Notes: generated by a model from the letters alone, not told the origin. Shown: positions 20,167 to 28,883, counted from the stretch's first letter. The stretch: 47,564 bases of DNA from Marinilabiliaceae bacterium UBA5488 (GCA_002427105.1 DIPM01000030.1:1-47564), one strand, 5' to 3'. Program-made: numbers and translations.

Positions 20167-21588
20167 TTATTGTTTGTTGAGCAGGTGGTCTAGAAAGCCC
20201 GGCATTTGTTCTACATCAAGACGTTTAGCAACAATTTTCTTTTCTCTGTCGAGAATATAAATCATAGGGGTTGAGCGTATATCGTAAAAGTTGCGGAAGC
20301 GAGTTTGATGATAGGGGTCATAGACATTAATCCAATCAAAGAGCTCATGCTCGTTGATAAAGCCTGTCCACTCCTCACGGTCGGCCATGGTGTAAACGGC
20401 AAAAACCTGCACTCCTTTGTTTCTGTATTTTTCAAAAACCTCCTTATACAGCTTGGGTATTTCCTTTTTGCAATGGCCGCATGATGGTTCGTAGAAGGCG
20501 AGTATAGTAACAGCGGCGTTTATTTCGTGCAGACTGAATACCTGTCCCTGCTCATTTTCCATCTTTAGATTGCGGGCTAAGGAACCTAAGAGGGTAGGTC
20601 TTATTTCCCCGACCCTTGTGCGCAGATTTTCCAGGAATTTTTCATCAGCCCATGGCGTTTCGCCCGCCAGATAGTATTTATCTGCCAGAGCCACCATGGC
20701 GGCATCCATTCCCATTATTTTACTCTCGTTGGTGCGGTTATACATCAGCTGAACCAGGAAACGGAACATCTCTTCATTGCCGCGGCTTTTCTCAATAATA
20801 TCGATGGAAGTCTTAGCCACAGTGTCGGGCACTTGCACAATCATACGTTCCATGTAATTATCAATCTTATGAGCAAAAAAGGGAGTTCTGAGCAGACGTG
20901 CATCCTGAAAATCAATATTGTCAAAATAGTGGTCGCGGTAGTAAAAATATCGTTTTGCCTGCAGAATAGAGTCGGGGTTTTGCGTCCCTTCAGGAAGTTC
21001 AAAGTCGGGGATGACCGGCTCCTGCATGGCTTTAATAAAGGTAGCATAGAAGGTTCCGGGATAGAGGGTGACCGCATTTTCCCAATAGGCAGCTACTTCT
21101 TTGTTGAGGTCTTCAAGCTTTGCGTTAAGCACATCAAGGGCTTCCTGATTTTCAGCATTTGCTGCCATCTCCTCCCTTAGGCTGTTGACCTTAGCTTGTT
21201 GCTGTCCGATAAAGCGCTGGTATTCAAGAAAAAGACCCGCTTCCTCTGACCCGGAGATGCTCATATTTCCTATCAAATCGAGCGTGTCGGTGCTGATAGA
21301 CATATTTTGCCCCTCACTTATTAGTACGTCGAAGAACTTGCCATTGGGCAGGTAGAAAAGGTAGAGTCCGCCGGGCAGAGCCTCACTGCCTGTAAAGACA
21401 GCAAGTCCTTGAGCGTCAGCCTTGACTGTGTCACGCACGTACATGCTTTTATTAAAATAGTAGGCAAGGATAATATCCTGATTGCCGAATTCTTTAATTT
21501 TGACTTTTATCTCATGTCCTCCTTCTGCAAAAATGGGGGATAGCAGAAGGCTAAATATTAGCGGTAAAATAAATCTAAGTCTGTTCAT
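20167..21588 (-). CDS. TlpA-like periplasmic thiol-disulfide protein
   Basis: A 473-residue protein with a signal peptide (to about residue 21) and no lipobox. A DUF4369-type beta domain comes first (about 25-110), then a helical DUF5106-like middle (about 115-330), then a thioredoxin/TlpA domain from about 335 with active-site C370-G-H-C373 in EPSCGHCKKE and the cis-proline segment RSTPMIYIL. It probably acts as a periplasmic thiol reductant, as in other Bacteroidota TlpA-DUF4369 fusions; the client is unknown. It lies 30 bases downstream of the aminopeptidase P gene on the same strand. Confidence 0.87.
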   Translation of the reverse strand: MNRLRFILPLIFSLLLSPIFAEGGHEIKVKIKEFGNQDIILAYYFNKSMYVRDTVKADAQGLAVFTGSEALPGGLYLFYLPNGKFFDVLISEGQNMSISTDTLDLIGNMSISGSEEAGLFLEYQRFIGQQQAKVNSLREEMAANAENQEALDVLNAKLEDLNKEVAAYWENAVTLYPGTFYATFIKAMQEPVIPDFELPEGTQNPDSILQAKRYFYYRDHYFDNIDFQDARLLRTPFFAHKIDNYMERMIVQVPDTVAKTSIDIIEKSRGNEEMFRFLVQLMYNRTNESKIMGMDAAMVALADKYYLAGETPWADEKFLENLRTRVGEIRPTLLGSLARNLKMENEQGQVFSLHEINAAVTILAFYEPSCGHCKKEIPKLYKEVFEKYRNKGVQVFAVYTMADREEWTGFINEHELFDWINVYDPYHQTRFRNFYDIRSTPMIYILDREKKIVAKRLDVEQMPGFLDHLLNKQ

Positions 21589-21618
21589 CAGTTCCTATTC
21601 TAATTTTCGCAATTTGTT

Positions 21619-23397
21619 TTAAAGAGCTGAAGTTTTTTCCTTCAGCCAGTTTCTGTGTTCTTCATCAAGCAGAGGAGCCAGCGCATTATAAACCCCGGCA
21701 TGATAATTATTAAACCATTCGCACTCCTGCTGAGTTAACAGCGATTTGTCAATTAATGTTTTATCGATGGGGCAGAGAGTCAGTGTTTCAAACTCCATAA
21801 AAGTGCCAAACTCACTCTCTTGCTTTACCTTAGCCAGAATAAGATTTTCAATGCGAATGCCGTATTCACCACGTCGGTAAACTCCCGGCTCGTTTGAACT
21901 AACCATTCCCGGCTCAATTTCAATGCCGTTATCCTGGGGTCGGATGCTTTGGGGCCCTTCGTGAACGTTAAGGAAAAAGCCAATACCATGGCCGGTTCCG
22001 TGACCATAGTTAAGTCCGTGACGCCATAAGGCCTCGCGGGCTAATATATCCAGGTGTACACCCCTTGTTCCCTGTGGAAACACTGCACAAGCCAGGGCAA
22101 TATGACCTTTTAGCACAAGGGTATAATCCGTTTTTGCTTGTTTGGGAAACTTGCCAAGGGCCACAGTTCTGGTAATATCAGTAGTTCCGCCCTTATACTG
22201 TCCTCCTGAATCGACAAGGTAAAGTCCTTCTGGCTTTAGTTTCAGGTTTGTCTCGTTGGATACACTGTAGTGCACAATAGCTCCGTGTTCGGCATAGCCT
22301 GAAATGGTACGAAAAGACTCGCCCACAAACTCAGGCTGAGCCGCTCTGAAGCTCTTCAGGGTCTCGGCGGCAGACATCTCAGTAATTTTTCCTTCTCCTA
22401 CCTTATCTTCGAGCCATTTCAGAAAATGAACCATGGCAAGCCCGTCATTTATCAGGGTCTTTTTCAGGTTAGCAATTTCTGTATCATTTTTACGTGCTTT
22501 TAAGCTCGTTATATAGCTGGTCTGCTCTCTTTTAGTGCATTTGGGCGGGATGGAAGCATAGATGGAAGAATTAATTCTATCGGGATCGAGCAGGACAGAA
22601 GCATCGTCGGGAATTTCTTTCAGATGAGCTTCAAAGTTTTCGTATAAAGATACTCTGATATCGTCGCCATCAAGCTTGCGCGCTATTTGGGCAGTCAGCT
22701 TATGGGGGTTGATGAAGAGTTTTACAGTGCCAAATTCGACCATCAGAAATGCGTGAAACACCGGGTTGTATGGCACGTCGGTTCCTCTTAGATTTAGCAG
22801 CCATGCTATTTCATCAAGCGCGGCAGTGATGTAGTGAGTAACTCCATCGCGCTTCATTTCGCGCCGCAGCATCTCGAGTTTTTCTGCCCTTGACTGACCG
22901 CTCCATTTATCATCATGAATAATTACGGTATTATCCGGAATAGCGGGTCGTGCTTCCCATACATCTTCGGCAACAGTGACGGATGAATCGATTTGAATTT
23001 GCTCCTTACGCAGCTCGCGAGTAATTTTACGCAGAAGACTCACTGATACTGTAGCCCCGTTAACTGCAACGCGGCTGCCGGGCATCAGTACTTCACAGAG
23101 CCATTCGGTATATTGAGGAACTCCTTTTTCGCCCTCCTTGAAAAGTGTAATACTTTGAGTGTCCAACTCATCTTCAGCCTGCAAAAAGTAGCGCGAGTCA
23201 GTCCACAATCCGGCCTCTTCAGAGGTCACCACAAGCGTTCCTGCTGAGCCTGTGAAAGCGCTCAGCCATTCACGGATCTTCCAATGTTGGGAGGGATACT
23301 CACTAAGATGAGGGTCGCCCGAGGGGATTATGCATGCGTCAATGCCGAGTTCGACCATTTTGTTGCGCAGTAAAAGAAGCTTATCTGAAGTTTGCAT
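21619..23397 (-). CDS. Aminopeptidase P family (M24B) Xaa-Pro peptidase
   Basis: 592 residues, the long eukaryote-like aminopeptidase P architecture. Two creatinase-like N-terminal domains (about 1-310) precede the pita-bread catalytic domain (about 315-535) and an M24_C tail (about 540-592, QQECEWFNNYHAGVYNALAPLL). The dinuclear metal site is visible: D396, D407, H470 (GTGHGIG), E503 (NEPGVY) and E517 (GIRIEN). It removes N-terminal residues preceding proline. There is no signal peptide, so it is cytoplasmic. It starts with ATG at 23397 and leads the 23397-19127 minus-strand gene series. Confidence 0.93.
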   Translation of the reverse strand: MQTSDKLLLLRNKMVELGIDACIIPSGDPHLSEYPSQHWKIREWLSAFTGSAGTLVVTSEEAGLWTDSRYFLQAEDELDTQSITLFKEGEKGVPQYTEWLCEVLMPGSRVAVNGATVSVSLLRKITRELRKEQIQIDSSVTVAEDVWEARPAIPDNTVIIHDDKWSGQSRAEKLEMLRREMKRDGVTHYITAALDEIAWLLNLRGTDVPYNPVFHAFLMVEFGTVKLFINPHKLTAQIARKLDGDDIRVSLYENFEAHLKEIPDDASVLLDPDRINSSIYASIPPKCTKREQTSYITSLKARKNDTEIANLKKTLINDGLAMVHFLKWLEDKVGEGKITEMSAAETLKSFRAAQPEFVGESFRTISGYAEHGAIVHYSVSNETNLKLKPEGLYLVDSGGQYKGGTTDITRTVALGKFPKQAKTDYTLVLKGHIALACAVFPQGTRGVHLDILAREALWRHGLNYGHGTGHGIGFFLNVHEGPQSIRPQDNGIEIEPGMVSSNEPGVYRRGEYGIRIENLILAKVKQESEFGTFMEFETLTLCPIDKTLIDKSLLTQQECEWFNNYHAGVYNALAPLLDEEHRNWLKEKTSAL

Positions 23398-23464
23398 TAT
23401 ATAAGATTTTAATTAGCTAATTCAAAAGTAAGAATTTTTAAGGGAGCCGCCACCCTGATAATAC

Positions 23465-23472
23465 TATATTTG
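23465..23472 (+). promoter_or_regulatory. Candidate -7 element of TonB receptor gene
   Basis: TATATTTG, an exact TAnnTTTG match, about 64 bases before the ATG at 23536. The downstream leader carries the hairpin at 23488-23505. Confidence 0.5.
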
Positions 23473-23487
23473 TACTTCAATTTTTGT

Positions 23488-23505
23488 CGGAGCTTACAAG
23501 CTCCG
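23488..23505. repeat. 18-base hairpin in leader of TonB receptor
   Basis: CGGAGCTT-AC-AAGCTCCG, an 8-bp inverted repeat with a two-base centre, located between the candidate -7 element and the start codon. As RNA it would have at most a 7-bp stem and a small loop. It is too short to be a cobalamin riboswitch. Confidence 0.6.
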
Positions 23506-23535
23506 CTTTAGGTTTAATATTATAAAATTTTTTAC

Positions 23536-25590
23536 ATGAAAAAAAATGAATTTAAGCGTCGCAACGCGATGCTGCTTTTTAAACGGTGGTCAAACACAAA
23601 ATGTGCCGTTTTTGCAAGTTTGAGACGTGAAATTAAAATCGAGGCATTGGCAACTGCCTATTTTACCATTTTGGGTTTTCATTCAACCTTTGCCAACAGT
23701 GCTACCGATTCGATAAGCAGTAAAATTACCCTTAACGAGGTGCAGATTTCGGCGCGGCGCGCCTCGACGCTTTACCAGGAGAGTGGGAGAGTAGTGACGG
23801 TCTTGTCGAGGGCCCAGATTGAAAAACTGCCTGTTCAGAGCCTTGCCGGATTGCTTCGGGGAGCTATGGGCGTAGATATACGTGAGCGGGGGCCACTTGG
23901 AATGCAGGCCGATGTAAGCATGCGGGGAGGCAGCTTCGACCAGGTCATGATTCTGCTTAATGGAATTAATATTAGCGACCCGCAGACGGGCCATTATGGT
24001 CTTAATCTGCCGGTTGACCTGGAAAGCATTGAAAGAGTTGAGATACTTAGAGGGCCTGCCGCACGCGTATATGGGCCAAACGCTTTCGATGGAGCAATTA
24101 ACTTCGTAACAAAGAGCTCTTCTCAAAACGAGGTCTCTGCCTCAGTTAGCGCGGGTGCCTACGGCCTGTATAATGTTCATGCCGGGCTAAGCCATAAAAC
24201 CGGCCTTCTCAACAGTTATTTGTCGGCACAAAAAGGTGGAAGCGATGGCTATATCCAAAACACCGATTTTGATATTATGAACCTATTTTACCGCGGAGAG
24301 CTTAGCCCGGGAAGAACAAGAGCATCTCTCCAATTGGGATACAACGAAAAGGGTTTCGGTGCCAATTCATTTTACTCGGCAACTTATCCTAATCAATTTG
24401 AAGCCACCCGTACAATGTTTGCAGCACTATCCATGCAAAGTGAAGGCCAAATCCGTGTAAAATCAGATATTTACTGGCGCAGGCATCATGACCGATTTGA
24501 GCTTTTCAGGGATATGCGTGATGCAGCCTCATGGTATGCCGGTCACAACTACCATCTTAGCGAAGTGACAGGAGTCTCTGTCAACGCCTCAAGCACCTGG
24601 GCACTCGGTACCAGCTCTCTTGGCGGCGAGCTGCGTGGCGAAGCCGTTTGGAGCAACGTGCTGGGACTGCCCATGGACGAGCCGATGGATGTTCCGGGTG
24701 AGAGCGAGGGTGAGTTTACGCGGCATTTTTATCGCGGCAATTTCTCAGTATTTGCCGAGCACAACTATAATATTGGAAGATTTAGCCTCTCAGGAGGAAT
24801 ATTAATGAATCGTCATTCAAAAACCGGCTATGGAGTTGATTGGTATCCCGGCATTGACCTTAGTTATATGCTCTCACCCGATTTGAAATTAATAGCATCC
24901 TTCAACAAGGCCTTGCGTATGCCCACCTTCACCGATCTTTTCTATTCAGGCCCTACCAATCGCGGAAATGCACAGCTAAAGCCCGAAGAGGCAAGTACCC
25001 TGGAGAGCTCTTTGCGCTTGAGAAAGCATTGGCTGGACAGCAGCATAGGCGGGTTTTACAGGCTAGGCAAGAATCTCATCGACTGGGGAAGAATACCCGG
25101 TGAAGAAGTCTATACCACCTCAAATATTAACAGGGTAGAAGCTCTTGGAGCAGAGTTTTCGGCTGAAGCAGATTTATCTGTCCTTATGCCCGGGCAGATG
25201 TGGCTGCAAGGCTTTGGTGTGAATTTCAGCTATTTATGGCAGGATAAGAAGTCGGATGATGGTTATGAATCATACTACGTCCTTGACCATTTACGACAAA
25301 AGCTTAATATTAATCTTCTCCACGGAAGCGGTCTGGCAAATATTTCAGTCAACTGGAACCTTGCGTATCGTGAGCGTAGCGGCTATTACACTGAATCGGT
25401 CACGGGCAATAAAATAGATAATAAACCCTTCTGGCTTACTGATGTAAGACTTATTTGGCAGAAAAAACATCTGGGAATTTATGCTGAGGCATCCAACCTG
25501 TTTGATGTAAGCTATGCCGACCTTGGCGAGTTGAGACAGCCCGGCCGCTGGATAAAAGCAGGACTTAGGATAAATATAAAAGGCCAATAA
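23536..25590 (+). CDS. TonB-dependent outer-membrane receptor
   Basis: A 684-residue TonB-dependent receptor without the SusC-type N-terminal extension. A signal-like hydrophobic segment lies unusually far in (about 38-54, ATAYFTILGFHSTFANS), so the true start may be M12 or another internal codon. The plug domain spans about 70-195, with MRGGSFDQVMILLNGINISDPQTGHYGLNLPVDLESIERVEIL as its core. A 22-strand-type beta-barrel follows and ends in IKAGLRINIKGQ. The plug resembles BtuB-like vitamin or siderophore receptors, but no cobalamin riboswitch or uptake genes are adjacent, so the substrate is undetermined. It is a single-gene transcript ending at a strong hairpin. Confidence 0.88.
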   Translation: MKKNEFKRRNAMLLFKRWSNTKCAVFASLRREIKIEALATAYFTILGFHSTFANSATDSISSKITLNEVQISARRASTLYQESGRVVTVLSRAQIEKLPVQSLAGLLRGAMGVDIRERGPLGMQADVSMRGGSFDQVMILLNGINISDPQTGHYGLNLPVDLESIERVEILRGPAARVYGPNAFDGAINFVTKSSSQNEVSASVSAGAYGLYNVHAGLSHKTGLLNSYLSAQKGGSDGYIQNTDFDIMNLFYRGELSPGRTRASLQLGYNEKGFGANSFYSATYPNQFEATRTMFAALSMQSEGQIRVKSDIYWRRHHDRFELFRDMRDAASWYAGHNYHLSEVTGVSVNASSTWALGTSSLGGELRGEAVWSNVLGLPMDEPMDVPGESEGEFTRHFYRGNFSVFAEHNYNIGRFSLSGGILMNRHSKTGYGVDWYPGIDLSYMLSPDLKLIASFNKALRMPTFTDLFYSGPTNRGNAQLKPEEASTLESSLRLRKHWLDSSIGGFYRLGKNLIDWGRIPGEEVYTTSNINRVEALGAEFSAEADLSVLMPGQMWLQGFGVNFSYLWQDKKSDDGYESYYVLDHLRQKLNINLLHGSGLANISVNWNLAYRERSGYYTESVTGNKIDNKPFWLTDVRLIWQKKHLGIYAEASNLFDVSYADLGELRQPGRWIKAGLRINIKGQ

Positions 25591-25606
25591 TTAAGAGGCG
25601 AAAATT

Positions 25607-25636
25607 TGCAGAGACAAGGCAGACCTTGTCTCTGCA
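25607..25636. terminator. Hairpin between convergent genes (probable bidirectional terminator)
   Basis: TGCAGAGACAAGG, loop CAGA, CCTTGTCTCTGCA: a perfect 13-bp stem, followed on the plus strand by TTATTTTATT. It lies 17 bases after the TonB receptor stop and 6 bases after the GH16-like gene stop. The arms resemble dispersed GTAGAGAC...GTCTCTAC hairpins known from other phyla. Confidence 0.75.
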
Positions 25637-25641
25637 TTATT

Positions 25642-27096
25642 TTATTCTGATACTTTCTTAAAACATCTTACCCAATCAATTTCCATCATAGCCGGGAGAG
25701 AGCCGGCATCAGGATTTTCGGGTAGGATAGTACAGAAAGAGAGATACATAGGCTCGGAAGGTATATGTCCTGATTCGCGGGCAACTTCTTGTCCGTTAAT
25801 TTTCCAGACAATAGATTCAGGCGACCATTCGCAGCTGTAGATAAAGAAGCCATTGTTAAATTTAGCACCCGACACCTTACGTGTGCTTTTCACGATTTTA
25901 CCCTTTTCTTCCATGTGTACGCCACATTCGACGCTCTTTCCATTCTTAGATGATGACTTGAAGATGTCCAGGTGGGGAGTCATTTTTTCACCTGCCATCC
26001 AAAACGCGTTCAGCAGAGGGTAACTGGCGCTGAACTTTACTTTAGCTTCAAACTTCCCATACTTTTGCCGGAAGCTCTGCCCGGTAGAGATTAGTCCTGA
26101 AGTATAATCAAAGCGCCGCGTAGTGAAACCGTGCTCTAGGTCCCATGATTTACCCTTAACGGATTCATTGCGGGTATGGATACGAGCAATACTGTCGCGC
26201 AGCTCAATATTATCATCCCTAAAAAACTGCTTTTCGCCGGCCGGAACGTAGGTGTCGTTCATAAGCGCCTTACCCCAGTAGTATCCGGTCATCCATTTAG
26301 AGTTATCAAGGGTAATGGCGTCGAAATCATCTTCAAAGGTGACCTGCCATTTATGCAGCTCCTGGAAGGGATTTTTCTTTTTGGTAGTATGATACCATTT
26401 AATCTCTTCATTCTTTTTGAGGCCTTCAAATTCCTTAATAAGGTGAGCCTCGTTGGATTTGGCGAAGCGTTTTTTATCCTCCATGAAAGACTTGTGCTCA
26501 ACAAATTCGGGTGTTTGCACGATGGCTTCCAGCTCGAAAAAGCTTTTGAGGCGTTCGCTGTTCGCCAGTTTCAGGACAGTCTTATAATCTTGCTTCTTTT
26601 CAGTTGCCAGATAGAATTTAATATCAGAGCTCTTTGCCAAAGCTTTGTAGCTCTCATTTTTGGCATAAGCCTCTGATTGCTTGAAATCTTTCTTTGATTT
26701 TGCCGAGTGAAACTCAGCCGAATTGACAAACTTCTTTAGATCAAGATAATCCTTATAAGTATCCGACTTGGCAACTTGCTGCATACGTTCCAGCTTACCT
26801 GCTTTGGCGAATTTTAGGTAGGTTTTAATATCCGAAGCGGATTTCAAGACCCTGTATTGATCCAGTTGACGCCATTGCGGAGTATCTTTGTAGCGTGCAT
26901 TTTTGAGCTCTCTTACCTTATTTTCGAAATCGCCTGAATGAATAAGGCCGTCGAGCTCCTCGTAGCGTTTTAGTAGCTCAGAACTTTCAAAATTGATAAA
27001 TTTCTCGTAATCAGCGCGTCCTTTGTCTATAGAGGCTTCATACTGTTTTGTTGAAGGAAACTTGCTTCCAAATTGTATTCCAAATAGACTTGCCAT
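25642..27096 (-). CDS. GH16-fold protein with helical repeats, catalytic Glu lost
   Basis: 484 residues with no signal peptide. Residues about 15-245 are lysine-rich helical repeats: two clear units, 81-135 and 151-205, share a DIK-x-YL start and an E/SAEF-x-x-x-K end, and a partial unit precedes them. Residues about 250-482 form a GH16 concanavalin-type jelly roll (FEDDFDAITLDNSKW, YTSGLISTGQSFRQKYGKFEAKVKF, AFWMAGEKM, MEIDWVRCF). The catalytic ExDxxE motif is H375-L-D377-I-F-K380, so both glutamates are replaced and glucanase activity is unlikely. It may instead bind a glycan or serve as a scaffold. It seems monocistronic. Confidence 0.82.
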   Translation of the reverse strand: MASLFGIQFGSKFPSTKQYEASIDKGRADYEKFINFESSELLKRYEELDGLIHSGDFENKVRELKNARYKDTPQWRQLDQYRVLKSASDIKTYLKFAKAGKLERMQQVAKSDTYKDYLDLKKFVNSAEFHSAKSKKDFKQSEAYAKNESYKALAKSSDIKFYLATEKKQDYKTVLKLANSERLKSFFELEAIVQTPEFVEHKSFMEDKKRFAKSNEAHLIKEFEGLKKNEEIKWYHTTKKKNPFQELHKWQVTFEDDFDAITLDNSKWMTGYYWGKALMNDTYVPAGEKQFFRDDNIELRDSIARIHTRNESVKGKSWDLEHGFTTRRFDYTSGLISTGQSFRQKYGKFEAKVKFSASYPLLNAFWMAGEKMTPHLDIFKSSSKNGKSVECGVHMEEKGKIVKSTRKVSGAKFNNGFFIYSCEWSPESIVWKINGQEVARESGHIPSEPMYLSFCTILPENPDAGSLPAMMEIDWVRCFKKVSE

Positions 27097-27400
27097 GATA
27101 TTTGTTTGTAAGTTTTAAGTTCAAGGTTCAATGTTAAGATAGGAGGCAAAAGCCCTCAACCCTTTATTATTGTTTACAATTACCAATTAAGATCTCACTG
27201 ATAAACATTCCATAATTCTGTTGTTACGTAATATGTTATTTCAGGTTTTAAATAAAACGGAAAAATAGTAAATTTAGTCGGTTAACATCATTATTTGATA
27301 TGATAAATCGGGAAAAATGTAGTTCAAGCTCTTTTTTTTCGCTATTCTATTCTCTTGCATCCCTATTTTTTTTACCTTTGCCAGCGCAAAAAACAGGATT
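27097..27400. other. Intergenic region upstream of tRNA-Leu
   Basis: No gene is seen. It holds TAAGTTTTAAGTTCAAGGTTC-like word repeats at 27110-27135 and the tRNA-Leu promoter near its end. The divergent GH16-like gene probably draws its promoter from the left half, which I could not place. Confidence 0.6.
27373..27380 (+). promoter_or_regulatory. Candidate -7 element of tRNA-Leu gene
   Basis: TACCTTTG matches TAnnTTTG, 20 bases upstream of the mature tRNA 5' end. A TTG at 27355-27357 lies 15 bases upstream, closer than usual for a -33 element. Confidence 0.55.
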
Positions 27401-27484
27401 GCCCGGATGGTGAAATTGGTAGACACGCCAGCTTGAGGGGCTGGTGCCGGTTACGGTGTGCAAGTTCGAGTCTTGTTCCGGGCA
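27401..27484 (+). tRNA. tRNA-Leu (anticodon GAG)
   Basis: Cloverleaf with acceptor GCCCGGA/TCCGGGC, anticodon stem CCAGC/GCTGG around loop TTGAGGG (anticodon GAG), a long class II variable arm, and T-arm loop TTCGAGT. The CCA end is not encoded. A terminator hairpin follows at once. Confidence 0.95.
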
Positions 27485-27491
27485 CACAAAG

Positions 27492-27530
27492 AAAAGCTCC
27501 TGAATCTGAAAGGATTCAGGAGCTTTTTTG
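27492..27530. terminator. Terminator between tRNA-Leu and TPR gene
   Basis: AAAAGCTCCTGAATC, loop TGAAAG, GATTCAGGAGCTTTT, then TT: a 15-bp stem flanked by T runs on both strands. It serves tRNA-Leu on the plus strand and plausibly the convergent TPR lipoprotein gene on the minus strand. Confidence 0.93.
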
Positions 27531-27556
27531 TGTGCTTACCGCTGATGACTAAAGGT

Positions 27557-28438
27557 CTAATTTTCTTCCAATTTTTTTGTCATTTGCTCAGCTTCTTTTT
27601 TCATATCTAATCTAATATAGGTATTAGCAAGGTAAGCCATATAGAGCTTATTTTCCGGGGCAACAGAGTGTAGCGTTTCGAGCAAGTCTCTGGCAGTCCT
27701 GAAATCGGCCGATATTTTTTTCAGTTCTCTTCTCAGATAAGCGTAAGTCGTATTGTTAGGGTTTCTGTTATACTTATCCATTTCGCTCTTGTACCAGTTT
27801 TCGGCTTTGTTATAATAGTAGTCAGCCAACTTAAATAGAGCCTTCTCGTGTTTGGGCTCTAGCTTAAGAATTTGTTTGCTCAGAGTCAGGGCATCCTGAG
27901 TGCGATTGAGCTTTGAGAGAACCTCGACCTGCTCGTACATCAAATCACTATCATTTTGCGGATCAATTTTTTGCCATGTTTGATTGGCAGCCTCGTAATC
28001 CTCAACTCTTTGTTGCGTACGATAAATTTTAAGCACAATATCGCGGTAGTGCTCACTTCCTTCAAGCAAAGGAAGCCTGGTTTGCCAGTAGTCGAGCGCC
28101 TCTTCGGGTCGTGCCGTTAATTCCAGACTTTCCCCCATCATCATAATAGCTTCGAGGTCCTGTAAATCATTTATCGAGCGGAGGATATCAAGCGCTTCGT
28201 TGTGCCTGGATGTTTTATAGGCTGCTTTACCGGCCAGTAAAAGGGTGTTTTTAGCAAGAGGCGTGTTGTTTTTGTTTTTCAACACGAGCAGTTTGTCGTA
28301 TTGCAGCAGCAGTTCGTCATATCTCTCTTGGGCATAAAGCCCGGTAATATCAGATTCAAGGCCCGTGATTTGTTTTGTCGGGCTGCAAGCTGCAAGGATA
28401 AGCACTATAATAACTAGTAACTCTTTAATTCGACTCAT
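27557..28438 (-). CDS. TPR-repeat lipoprotein
   Basis: A 293-residue lipoprotein (lipobox LILAAC, C18) built from tetratricopeptide-like helical hairpins, for example HNEALDILRSINDLQDLEAIMMMGESL, YEAANQTWQKIDPQNDSDLMYEQVEVLSKL and AALTLSKQILKLEPKHEKALFKLADYYY-type units, and ending in MAYLANTYIRLDMKKEAEQMTKKL. Probably a periplasmic or outer-membrane-attached protein-interaction scaffold; nothing indicates a specific partner. It is a single gene, convergent with tRNA-Leu. Confidence 0.82.
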   Translation of the reverse strand: MSRIKELLVIIVLILAACSPTKQITGLESDITGLYAQERYDELLLQYDKLLVLKNKNNTPLAKNTLLLAGKAAYKTSRHNEALDILRSINDLQDLEAIMMMGESLELTARPEEALDYWQTRLPLLEGSEHYRDIVLKIYRTQQRVEDYEAANQTWQKIDPQNDSDLMYEQVEVLSKLNRTQDALTLSKQILKLEPKHEKALFKLADYYYNKAENWYKSEMDKYNRNPNNTTYAYLRRELKKISADFRTARDLLETLHSVAPENKLYMAYLANTYIRLDMKKEAEQMTKKLEEN

Positions 28439-28591
28439 TTTATAAAATTCTAAATTAACGATTATCTTATTTGGAGTAATAGCTGAGTGAGAATGTGTGC
28501 AAAAATATACTTATCTCACAAAGACAACAAGCCTGAGAGCTGTTTTGTGAAAAACATTTCACAATAATGACTATTAATAACATAAAAGTTC

Positions 28592-28599
28592 TATTTTTG
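28592..28599 (+). promoter_or_regulatory. Candidate -7 element of tRNA-Trp/tRNA-Ser unit
   Basis: TATTTTTG matches TAnnTTTG, 14 bases upstream of tRNA-Trp. The two tRNA genes are only 17 bases apart, so one transcript probably carries both. Confidence 0.55.
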
Positions 28600-28613
28600 C
28601 AGCGCACTAAAAT

Positions 28614-28686
28614 ACGGGTGTAGCTCAGTTGGTAGAGCACTGGTCTCCAAAACCAGGTGTCGGGAGTTCGAGTCTCTCCTCCCGTG
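28614..28686 (+). tRNA. tRNA-Trp (anticodon CCA)
   Basis: A 73-base cloverleaf: D-arm GCTC/GAGC, anticodon stem CTGGT/ACCAG with loop CTCCAAA (anticodon CCA), T-arm GGGAG/CTCTC. The acceptor stem ACGGGTG/CTCCCGT has one T-T mismatch at pair 6-67. The CCA end is not encoded. Confidence 0.94.
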
Positions 28687-28703
28687 CAGAATTTGGATTA
28701 TTG

Positions 28704-28794
28704 GGAGAGTTGGCCGAGTGGTCGAAGGCGCACGCCTGGAAAGTGTGTAAACCTCAAAAGGGTTTCGAGAGTTCGAATCTCTCACTCTCCGCCA
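28704..28794 (+). tRNA. tRNA-Ser (anticodon GGA)
   Basis: Class II tRNA with acceptor GGAGAGT/ACTCTCC, loop CTGGAAA (anticodon GGA), a long variable arm (CCTCAAAAGGG region) and T-loop TTCGAAT. Discriminator G is followed by an encoded CCA, unlike the two neighbouring tRNA genes. Confidence 0.95.
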
Positions 28795-28801
28795 AAAGAA
28801 G

Positions 28802-28832
28802 AAAGCCATCCTGCTGTCGGGTGGCTTTTTTT
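28802..28832 (+). terminator. Terminator of tRNA-Trp/tRNA-Ser unit
   Basis: AAAGCCATCC, 7-base loop, GGGTGGCTTT (10 bp with one T-G pair), then a run of T. It lies eight bases after tRNA-Ser. Confidence 0.9.
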
Positions 28833-28883
28833 GTATCCTTTTATTCGGCGCGGGGACTAAATTAGCCTATTAAATATTTCTGA

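Noticed and set aside
23400..23535. Cobalamin or TPP riboswitch upstream of the TonB receptor
   Set aside because: The leader is too short, and I see only one 8-bp hairpin with none of the conserved riboswitch core segments.
28591..28865. Open frames over tRNA-Trp and tRNA-Ser
   Set aside because: Both tRNA cloverleaves are complete; the frames are chance readings through them.
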